A DNA stretch of 39,354 nt from an uncultured Clostridia bacterium. GTDB taxonomy: Bacteria > Bacillota > Clostridia > Saccharofermentanales > Saccharofermentanaceae. Both the position numbers and the translations under genes were made by a program. The stretch's first letter is position 1; every line of letters begins with the position of its first letter. Of the stretch, positions 33,058 to 39,354 are shown in pieces. The stretch covers positions 1 to 39,354 of the forward strand of contig CAMYXL010000023.1 in NCBI GenBank assembly GCA_947303255.1. The letters are read 5' to 3'. The notes beneath the pieces are model-generated. The model made no database searches. It was not told the origin of the DNA and saw only the letters and a list, made by a program, of their open reading frames with translations.

Positions 33058-34478
33058 TCGAAGTAAGGCTCATAGGACATGACGGATTTTACGGAATCAG
33101 CGATGTGCTTCGGCTTTTTTTCGGAAATGTGAAAGAAGATCGCGGGGAGCACCTGGTATTCAGTGAGTCGGAAGATGATCTTCGCATAATAAGCGAAGCA
33201 GGCGACCGCGTGGTTACTTATGTAGAAGGTGAGAGGGATTTCTGGGAAAATACCCTCACCGAGCGTTTTCCTGAAAGCATTGAGACAAAGCGCGAGATCA
33301 AGCGCCAATTATATTTCCTCTTATCGAAAAAAACCGGCAAGGAGTTCCCGTGGGGAAGTCTTACGGGCATAAGACCGACAGTTGTTGCCAAGGAAGTTGG
33401 GACGGGCGAAAAGCTGGTATCCGATTATATGGTAAGGCCTGATAAGGCAAAGCTTTGCATTACGACAAAGGACAACGAGGAAAAGGTGCTCGAGTTGTCA
33501 GATGAGGATGCCATGAATGTTTATATCGGTGTGCCGTTCTGTCCTTCAAGGTGCGCCTATTGTTCGTTTGTGTCTGAGGAGATAAGCCACCATCTGGGAA
33601 GACTTGGCGAGTACGCGGATGCGCTCAAGGATGAGATAGCTTATGTGGGCCCGAGGATCAGGAAATTGTCTTCGCTTTATGTGGGCGGCGGAACGCCGAC
33701 TGTTTTCGAGGATGAGGATTTTAGAAAAGTCATGATGGCCATAAAAGATCATATGCCGATCGATAGCAGGACGGAGATCACCGTGGAGGCGGGAAGACCT
33801 GATACGATAACGGACGGGAAACTTCTGGCGATGAAGGAGATCGGGGTTCAAAGGATATGCATCAATCCGCAGACTTTGTGTGATGAGACTTTGAGAAGGT
33901 TTAACAGGAAGCACACGGTCGCTGAGTTTTACAGTGTTTTCGAGAAGGCAAGGAAGATGGGGTTCGAGATAATCAATACGGACCTGATCGCGGGGCTGGA
34001 TAAGGAGCCGGAGGAGCTGTTGAGGTCGGTTCAGGGGCTGCTGGAGCTCGGGCCTGAGAATATAACGATCCATACGCTGTACAAAAAGAGGCGCGCGGCG
34101 CTGAGCAGGAGTGAGGTCCTGGGCGGCGACGACGGGCTCGACGAGGTGCTCCGAAAGGCTTATGAAATGCTTGAATGCAAGGGATATAAGCCGTATTATA
34201 TGTACAGGCAAAAAGATACGAGTCACGGACTCGAGAACGTGGGGTTCGCACTTCAGGGTAAGGAGTGCGTCTATAATGTGGCGATGATGACCGACAGGAG
34301 AAATGTCATCGCGCTGGGCGCGGGAAGCGTCAGCAAGAGGATCTTCGACGGCGGAAGGTTCGAGAGATTCTCATCCCCGAAGGACGTTCTGATCTATATA
34401 AGAGATCACGAGGAAGTGGCGAAGCGAAAAGTCGAATTTTTCGAGAACGGGGTAGAAGATGAAATGTCCGAGATGTAA
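33054..34478 (+). CDS. hemZ: HemZ, coproporphyrinogen oxidase-like radical SAM enzyme
   Basis: A 474-residue radical SAM protein. An N-terminal domain of about 150 residues, typical of HemZ, precedes IGVPFCPSRCAYCSF with cluster cysteines 163, 167 and 170, then SSLYVGGGTPTVF, EITVEAGRPDTIT and INTDLIAGLDKE. It matches the HemZ branch of the HemN/HemW family seen in Bacillus and Clostridia. Whether it oxidises coproporphyrinogen or inserts haem like HemW is not settled; no other haem genes are nearby. The next gene starts 20 bases before its stop. Confidence 0.9.
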   Translation: MIEVRLIGHDGFYGISDVLRLFFGNVKEDRGEHLVFSESEDDLRIISEAGDRVVTYVEGERDFWENTLTERFPESIETKREIKRQLYFLLSKKTGKEFPWGSLTGIRPTVVAKEVGTGEKLVSDYMVRPDKAKLCITTKDNEEKVLELSDEDAMNVYIGVPFCPSRCAYCSFVSEEISHHLGRLGEYADALKDEIAYVGPRIRKLSSLYVGGGTPTVFEDEDFRKVMMAIKDHMPIDSRTEITVEAGRPDTITDGKLLAMKEIGVQRICINPQTLCDETLRRFNRKHTVAEFYSVFEKARKMGFEIINTDLIAGLDKEPEELLRSVQGLLELGPENITIHTLYKKRRAALSRSEVLGGDDGLDEVLRKAYEMLECKGYKPYYMYRQKDTSHGLENVGFALQGKECVYNVAMMTDRRNVIALGAGSVSKRIFDGGRFERFSSPKDVLIYIRDHEEVAKRKVEFFENGVEDEMSEM

Positions 34479-34725
34479 GACGGTGAATGACAACACCAGG
34501 ACGATCTGTACCAAGTGCGGATTCTACCTCTATAGGAATGATTCCGATCCAAGGACAAGGATGTCAAAGGAACAGATAGCGGCGATGGATCGTCGTATTG
34601 TATGGAATAAAACAAAGACTGTTCTCAAATGGGCTTGGCGAGTTATCGTATTTATTGTTATGATTTACTGGATAATAGTTTTGTTCATGTGGGCCAGTGA
34701 TTACTTGGGGGTAAGTCTGGGGTAA
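34459..34725 (+). CDS. Small zinc-ribbon membrane protein
   Basis: An 88-residue protein. The N-terminus is a zinc ribbon (MKCPRCKTVNDNTRTICTKC, cysteines 3, 6, 17 and 20), followed by a charged linker and one membrane helix (about 62-80) near the C-terminus. Such small zinc-ribbon/membrane proteins are common in Clostridia and have no assigned function. It begins within the 3' end of hemZ, with GGGG/GAAG-rich sequence upstream, and is followed after 18 bases by the transglutaminase-like gene. Confidence 0.75.
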   Translation: MKCPRCKTVNDNTRTICTKCGFYLYRNDSDPRTRMSKEQIAAMDRRIVWNKTKTVLKWAWRVIVFIVMIYWIIVLFMWASDYLGVSLG

Positions 34726-34743
34726 GATGCCTCAGGAGTGAAA

Positions 34744-36030
34744 ATGGGAAAAGATGAGAAGTTCAGTATAAGCCTCAGGCAGTTCTTGCTTGTTATCCTG
34801 ATGCTGTCGGTGTGTCTCGTACTTATCGTTATGGGACTTCGCAACATCAAGAGGCAGTTCGGCAAAGTTGAAGGCGAAGTTACGATCGAAGCGGGAAGTC
34901 CTATCGATATGTCGCTTTTTACGACTGACCTCGAATACGTGAAGTGCACCACTGATCTTACGGCTCTGGACAATAAGACACCGAACAGTATCTATCTTAG
35001 TTTCTGGTGTGACAATATTCCTTATTATAGTGTTCTTAATGTGGTTGATACGATCGCGCCTGAAGCTTCGGTCAAGGATCTGAAGACGGACGTTGATAAT
35101 GCTCCTGATCTCATGGATTATGTGGTGAGCTACAGCGATATCAATCCGGTGGATATCTCCTTTGCGGTGGAGCCGGATTATACCAAGGGCGGCATTAATG
35201 AAGGCAGCGTCAGATTCAGGGATATCGCGGGAAATGAGACCATCCTTCCTGTTAAGCTGGAAGTCATTGATGATTTTGAGGCGCCGAAGATCTTTGGCGT
35301 AAAGCCGATCGAGTCGTACGAGAATGATACGATCAAGTACAGGGAAGGTATAAAGCTCGAAGATAACCTTGATACTAATCCTACCCTGACCATCGATAAT
35401 TCCGCAGTTGATATCACAAAGCCGGGAACTTATAAGGTTAAATATATCGCGACTGACTATACGGGAAACGTAAGGGAAGTTGAGACGGACGTTACTATCC
35501 TCGAGAAGCCGGAAGGCTATGTTGAGCCTGAGCTCGTTTATGAGGAAGCGATGAAGATCTATCCGACGATCATAACACCTGACATGACGGATGCGGAAAA
35601 GGGCTTCGCGATCTATGACTGGTGTAAGTATAATCTCCACTATATCGGCGAGTCTGATAAGTCCCACTGGACAGCGGGAGCTTATGAAGGTTTTACGACG
35701 CTTCGCGGTGACTGCTATACATATGCTGTATGCGCAAAGGCGCTCTTGGACTGTGCAGGGATCGATAACTATCTTATCGAGCGCTGCGATGCCGTAACTA
35801 CCAGTCATTATTGGAACATGCTGTACGTAGAGGGCAAGTGGTACTTCATGGACTGCAGCAGCACGAATACTCCGATGAATGCTTATCTGCTCACGGGAAC
35901 TGAGCTTCACGACTTAAGTTATGTTCACGGATTCAGATATAACTACGATCACACGGGTCTTCCGACTCCGAGCGAGGAATCCATTCAGTACAGGATCAAC
36001 TATTATACCAAGACGATCGATCCTGCGTGA
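34744..36030 (+). CDS. Membrane-anchored transglutaminase-like protein with Ig-like domains
   Basis: A 428-residue protein anchored by one N-terminal helix (about 12-32). The outside part has two or three Ig-like beta domains (about 45-255, with FRDIAGNETI and YIATDYTGNVREV, as in DUF5011/HYR repeats) and a C-terminal transglutaminase-like domain. The Cys-His-Asp triad is visible: Cys324 (TTLRGDCYTYA), His355 (TSHYWNML) and Asp370 (WYFMDCSS). It probably acts as a cell-surface thiol protease or cross-linking enzyme. The start is the ATG at 34744 with AGGAG five bases before; the in-frame GTG at 34738 overlaps that site. Confidence 0.87.
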   Translation: MGKDEKFSISLRQFLLVILMLSVCLVLIVMGLRNIKRQFGKVEGEVTIEAGSPIDMSLFTTDLEYVKCTTDLTALDNKTPNSIYLSFWCDNIPYYSVLNVVDTIAPEASVKDLKTDVDNAPDLMDYVVSYSDINPVDISFAVEPDYTKGGINEGSVRFRDIAGNETILPVKLEVIDDFEAPKIFGVKPIESYENDTIKYREGIKLEDNLDTNPTLTIDNSAVDITKPGTYKVKYIATDYTGNVREVETDVTILEKPEGYVEPELVYEEAMKIYPTIITPDMTDAEKGFAIYDWCKYNLHYIGESDKSHWTAGAYEGFTTLRGDCYTYAVCAKALLDCAGIDNYLIERCDAVTTSHYWNMLYVEGKWYFMDCSSTNTPMNAYLLTGTELHDLSYVHGFRYNYDHTGLPTPSEESIQYRINYYTKTIDPA

Positions 36031-36040
36031 GGAGATATAT

Positions 36041-36742
36041 ATGAAACTGGGAATAATTGGCGGGCTGGGCCCGATGGCAACTGTATATTTTATGGAGATG
36101 ATCACTGAGATGACTCTGGCCCAAAAGGACCAGGACCACATGGAGATGCTGGTCGTAAGTGATCCGAAGACTCCGGACCGCACGGCTTATATATTGGGAG
36201 AGAGTTCCGATGATCCGCTTCCGTATATCAACAGGAGCGCAGAGACGCTGGAAAAGATGGGCGCGGACGTGATTGCCATTCCGTGCATCACTGCTCATTG
36301 TTTTCACGATAAGCTTTGTAAGAACGTAAATGCGAAGATACTTAATGCAGTTGACGAGACTACGGGAGAACTTAAGAAGGCGGGAGTTAAGAAAGCCGGA
36401 ATAATGGCGACGGGCGGAACTTTGAGCTGCGAGCTGTTCCAAGAGAGTTTTCGAGAAGAAGGAATAGAACCGGTAGTACCTGACGAAAAGACTCAGGGAC
36501 TTATCATGAGCATAATCTACGACGATATCAAGGCGGGAAAAGCGCCGTCGGAGGAAAAGTTCAGGACGGTAATGGAGTACTTCGGAAACAAAGGCGCCGA
36601 AAAAGTCGTCTTAGGTTGTACAGAGCTTTCTTTGTTAAGGAAGTGCGGACTTAAGTCGGACCTTACCGTGGACGCGATGGAGATACTCGCGAAGGCATCC
36701 ATAACCGCCTGCGGATACGAGGTCAGAGGAGAATACTTATGA
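36041..36742 (+). CDS. Aspartate/glutamate racemase family protein
   Basis: A 233-residue PLP-independent racemase of the Asp/Glu/hydantoin family: KLGIIGGLGPMATVYFMEMI at the N-terminus, the first catalytic Cys82 in IPCITAHCF (most relatives have PCNTAH), and Cys193 in VLGCTELSLL. Two-cysteine racemisation is therefore possible. The true start is 36041 with GAGGAG upstream; the frame is open further back only inside the previous gene. It overlaps the ligase gene by four bases (ATGA). That suggests it makes the D-amino acid used by the Dlt-like ligase, although its own substrate is not proven. Confidence 0.85.
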   Translation: MKLGIIGGLGPMATVYFMEMITEMTLAQKDQDHMEMLVVSDPKTPDRTAYILGESSDDPLPYINRSAETLEKMGADVIAIPCITAHCFHDKLCKNVNAKILNAVDETTGELKKAGVKKAGIMATGGTLSCELFQESFREEGIEPVVPDEKTQGLIMSIIYDDIKAGKAPSEEKFRTVMEYFGNKGAEKVVLGCTELSLLRKCGLKSDLTVDAMEILAKASITACGYEVRGEYL

Positions 36743-38253
36743 ATATGCAGCAAAGAAACGTAATGGAGTACCTGGATAAGATCGTGCTCCAGTATCCGGA
36801 TAAGGTGGCGTTCTCGAACGAGGACCCGGGTTGCGACCTGACCTTCGAGATGGTCTACGACAGGAGCCGCGCGATAGGAAGCCTTCTTCAGAGCAAGGGC
36901 TACTATGCTGAGCCGGTGGTTGTTTTCATGAAGAAACATCCGAATGCCATAAGTGCGTTCTTCGGCTGCGTTTACGGCGGCTGCTACTACGTGCCGATCG
37001 ACGAGGAGATGCCGAAGTTCAGGACCGAGCTCATCCTTCAGACATTAAATCCGAGAGTCATGATCTGCGATGATGAGACACGTGAGATCGCGCTATCCAT
37101 GAACTTCGCAGGCGAGATCCTTCTTTATTCGGAGGCGATAAAGGCTGAGATCGACGAGTGCGCGCTTAATAGAATACGAGATAAGCAGATCGATACCGAT
37201 CCTATCTATATTGTTTTTACATCAGGTTCAACGGGAATCCCTAAGGGAGTCGTGGCCTGCCACAGATCTGTCATCGATTATATCGAGAACCTGTCGGAGG
37301 TCTTGGAATTTAACCATGACACGAGATTTGCGAATCAGACGCCGCTATATTTTGACGCGTGCCTGAAGGAACTTTATCCGACCTTGAAATTCGGTGCGAC
37401 GACAGTCATCGTTCCGAAGTCGCTTTTCATGTTCCCGATCAAGCTCGTGGAGTTCTTGAACGAGCATAAGATCAACACGGTTTGCTGGGTAGTTTCCGCG
37501 CTTACCATGATCTCTTCGTTTAAGACTTTCGAGAAGATAAAGCCTGAGTATCTGACAAATATCGCTTTCGGAAGCGAAGTCTTCCCGATAAAGCAATTGA
37601 ACCTGTGGAAGGAGGCTCTGCCAAACTGTAAGTTCACGAACCTCTACGGACCTACGGAAGCAACGGGCATGTGCTGCTACTTCAAGGTGGACCGCGAGTT
37701 CGATCTTAACGAATCAGTTCCGATCGGTGGTCCGTTCAAGAACACCAGGATCCTTCTTCTTAATGAGAAGAACGAGCTCTGTAAAGACGGTGAAGAAGGC
37801 GAGATCTGCGTAGTAGGCACATCGCTTACCATCGGATATTATAAGAACTTTGAAAAGACCAATGAGGTGTTCGTACAAAATCCTCTCAATAATATCTATC
37901 CTGAACTGATCTACAGGACAGGCGATATCGGTAAGAGGAACGAAAGAGGCGAGCTGCTGTTCGTGTCACGTAAGGACTTCCAGATCAAGCACATGGGTCA
38001 CAGGATCGAGTTGGGCGAGATCGAGGTCAACGTCAACAACATCGATCAGATCAGGACATGCTGTTGCGTATATGATAAGGAAAAAGATAAAATAAAGCTC
38101 TACTACGTAGGCGATATCGAGACCGGTGAGATCATAAGTATCCTCAAGGAAAAACTACCGAGATACATGATCCCGAACAAAGCCGAGAAACTTGACGTTA
38201 TGCCTTTGACGGCTAACGGAAAGATAGACCGTAAAAAACTTGCTTCTATGTGA
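36739..38253 (+). CDS. DltA-like amino-acid adenylating ligase
   Basis: A 504-residue stand-alone adenylation enzyme, the DltA size. It activates an amino acid as the adenylate and loads it onto a carrier protein. Core motifs in order: IYIVFTSGSTGIPKG (156-170), LYFDACLKELYP with Asp206 for the amino group, TNLYGPTEAT (300-309), YRTGD, MGHRIELGEIE, and NGKIDRKKL with the catalytic Lys. The substrate pocket differs from D-Ala-specific DltA: by hand alignment to GrsA the residues read D206, A207, K210, C249, I275, F277, L302, G310 and M311. Upstream is the racemase (ATGA overlap) and downstream the carrier protein. Confidence 0.85.
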   Translation: MNMQQRNVMEYLDKIVLQYPDKVAFSNEDPGCDLTFEMVYDRSRAIGSLLQSKGYYAEPVVVFMKKHPNAISAFFGCVYGGCYYVPIDEEMPKFRTELILQTLNPRVMICDDETREIALSMNFAGEILLYSEAIKAEIDECALNRIRDKQIDTDPIYIVFTSGSTGIPKGVVACHRSVIDYIENLSEVLEFNHDTRFANQTPLYFDACLKELYPTLKFGATTVIVPKSLFMFPIKLVEFLNEHKINTVCWVVSALTMISSFKTFEKIKPEYLTNIAFGSEVFPIKQLNLWKEALPNCKFTNLYGPTEATGMCCYFKVDREFDLNESVPIGGPFKNTRILLLNEKNELCKDGEEGEICVVGTSLTIGYYKNFEKTNEVFVQNPLNNIYPELIYRTGDIGKRNERGELLFVSRKDFQIKHMGHRIELGEIEVNVNNIDQIRTCCCVYDKEKDKIKLYYVGDIETGEIISILKEKLPRYMIPNKAEKLDVMPLTANGKIDRKKLASM

Positions 38254-38266
38254 AAGGAATGACCAA

Positions 38267-38497
38267 ATGGAAGATTTGATAAAGATACTTAAAGACCTTC
38301 ATCCTGACGTTGACTTTGATACATGCACAACGCTCATCGATGACAAGATCCTCGACTCATTTGACATCGTAACCGTCATATCCGAGATCAACGAGGAATT
38401 CGACGTCGTAATCCCTGCTGAGGAGATCGTTCCTGAGAACTTCAACTCCGCACAGGCCCTCTACGCTCTCATCAAGAAGATCGAGGACGAGGACTGA
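38267..38497 (+). CDS. DltC-like acyl/aminoacyl carrier protein
   Basis: A 76-residue acidic four-helix carrier protein. The phosphopantetheine serine is in DDKILDSFDIVTVI, and FDVVIPAEEIVPENF is the usual third-helix region. Size and motif match DltC. It would hold the activated amino acid as a thioester for transfer by the MBOAT protein. The start is 38267, with AAAGGA eight bases upstream, 13 bases after the ligase gene. Confidence 0.9.
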   Translation: MEDLIKILKDLHPDVDFDTCTTLIDDKILDSFDIVTVISEINEEFDVVIPAEEIVPENFNSAQALYALIKKIEDED

Positions 38498-38504
38498 TCA
38501 ATAG

Positions 38505-39354
38505 ATGATATTTACGTCTGCGCAGTTCATCATATCCGTCATAGTATTGGCGGTTCTTTACTATATTCTTCCGAAAAAAGCCCAGTGGCCGCTCCTTCTG
38601 GTCGCGAGCATCGGCTTTTATTATGTCGCGGACAGAAAATACACAGCGCTTAAGACCGATCATTCGTGTCCTCATCTCATTTTTATCCTTGTAACCTTTA
38701 TAGTCGCGTTCCTTGCCGCGTATCTTATCGGCAGGATCGACCGGAAGACCAAGGAATATATTTCCGCCAACAAAGAGACTATCTCCAAAGAGGAGAAGAA
38801 AGCTCTAAAAGCCAAGGCCAAGTCCAAGAAGTGGGCAGTTCTTCTCATAGGACTTATCATCGCTCTCGGACTTCTTTGCGTTACCAAGTACACCAATTTT
38901 GTTATCACGAACATCAATTCCTTCCTCAAGGAAGGCTCCAAGATCCGCCACTTCGACATCGTCATCCCGGCCGCGATCTCCTACTACACGTTCCAGACCT
39001 GCAGCTACCTGATCGATGTCTACAGGGGCAAGACCGCTCCTCAGAAGAACCCGTTCAAGCTCCTTTTGTTCGTATCGTTCTTCCCTCTGATGGTCCAGGG
39101 TCCTATCTGCAGATACGATGACCTCGCGCCGACGCTTTTCGGTGAGCACAAGCTTCAGGAGACCAACATCTCCAAGGGCCTTACCAGAGTCATCTGGGGC
39201 TACTTCAAGAAGATGGTCGTCGCGAACCGCATCGCTCCTGCAGTCATTGCGCTTTCCACTGACACCGACACTTACAGGGGTACCTTCGTTTTCGTCGCGA
39301 TGCTCTTTTACGCGTTCGACCTCTACTGCGACTTCACGGGCGGTATCGACATCA
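38505..39354 (+). CDS. MBOAT (DltB/AlgI-like) acyltransferase, truncated by window edge
   Basis: The first ~283 residues of a polytopic membrane O-acyltransferase, open to the window end. It has hydrophobic helices (FIISVIVLAVLYYILP, WPLLLVASIGFYYV), a Lys-rich cytoplasmic loop (EEKKALKAKAKSKK), AISYYTFQTCSYLIDVYRGK, PLMVQGPICRYDDLAP, RVIWGYFKKMVVANR and the start of the DFTGGIDI motif. The catalytic His would lie beyond the edge. It should move the carrier-bound group across the membrane onto a wall or lipid polymer. It starts seven bases after the carrier gene, with a weak ribosome site. A DltD-like gene may lie outside the window. Confidence 0.9.
   Translation, partial: MIFTSAQFIISVIVLAVLYYILPKKAQWPLLLVASIGFYYVADRKYTALKTDHSCPHLIFILVTFIVAFLAAYLIGRIDRKTKEYISANKETISKEEKKALKAKAKSKKWAVLLIGLIIALGLLCVTKYTNFVITNINSFLKEGSKIRHFDIVIPAAISYYTFQTCSYLIDVYRGKTAPQKNPFKLLLFVSFFPLMVQGPICRYDDLAPTLFGEHKLQETNISKGLTRVIWGYFKKMVVANRIAPAVIALSTDTDTYRGTFVFVAMLFYAFDLYCDFTGGIDI

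Noticed and set aside
33546..34226. 226-residue open frame on the minus strand
   Set aside because: It is antisense to hemZ within the radical SAM domain and has no supporting signal.
34732..35910. 392-residue open frame on the minus strand
   Set aside because: It is antisense to the transglutaminase-like gene, whose triad and ribosome site are clear.

Overview
This window looks like chromosomal DNA of a monoderm Clostridia-type Bacillota. The signs are mid-range GC, AGGAGG ribosome sites, YfhO-type and Dlt-type envelope genes, a HemZ protein, and a type IV pilus system with PilM/N/O but no PilP or secretin. A gut or rumen Oscillospirales/Saccharofermentans-like lineage is a guess. No tRNA, rRNA, CRISPR array, insertion sequence or prophage was seen. 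Both ends cut through genes: serS on the left and an MBOAT acyltransferase on the right.

Layout. (1) 1-2432, minus: serS (partial) and a membrane-anchored DUF4015 glycoside-hydrolase-like protein, each with a recognisable promoter. (2) 2549-5254, plus: a degenerate Nudix protein, a YigZ/IMPACT protein, a membrane HtrA protease and a 62-aa membrane peptide, closed by a terminator. (3) 8802-5295, minus: a three-gene operon coupled by TAATG overlaps (lipid kinase, SurA/parvulin-like membrane protein, histidine phosphatase). (4) 8964-14948, plus: two tandem YfhO-like membrane proteins and a DEDDh exonuclease. (5) 15117-30208: a type IV pilus island. It holds a large PilX-like protein (plus), a minus-strand five-gene operon headed by the prepilin peptidase (pilD, yebC, a P-loop/Asp23-like protein, DUF6062, a YedF-like protein), and then the plus-strand series pilB-pilT-pilC-pilM-pilN-pilO, two ultra-short pilins and two minor pilins. 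(6) 30282-39354, plus: ten tightly packed genes (coaW, an HGSNAT-like acyltransferase, DUF3810, hemZ, a zinc-ribbon membrane peptide, a transglutaminase-like protein, an amino-acid racemase, and a Dlt-like set of adenylating ligase, carrier protein and MBOAT).

How they work together. PilB and PilT should drive extension and retraction of a pilus assembled on PilC/PilM/PilN/PilO. Its filament would come from prepilins whose mature forms are only 56 and 61 residues, close to the truncated Geobacter-type pilins. The first short pilin sits in its own promoter-terminator cassette. An 8-bp motif, AAATGTGA, occurs four times before the PilX-like gene and twice, inverted, before the first pilin, which suggests one shared regulator. 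The last operon looks like a Dlt-type cell-envelope esterification system. Its carrier may be loaded with an amino acid other than D-Ala, because an Asp/Glu-racemase-family enzyme is translationally coupled to the ligase.

Strongest leads: the tandem ultra-short pilins on a full T4a machine; the shared promoter motif; a minor pilin with an apparent extracellular zinc ribbon; a prepilin peptidase lacking the GxGD sequence; and the racemase-coupled Dlt-like operon.
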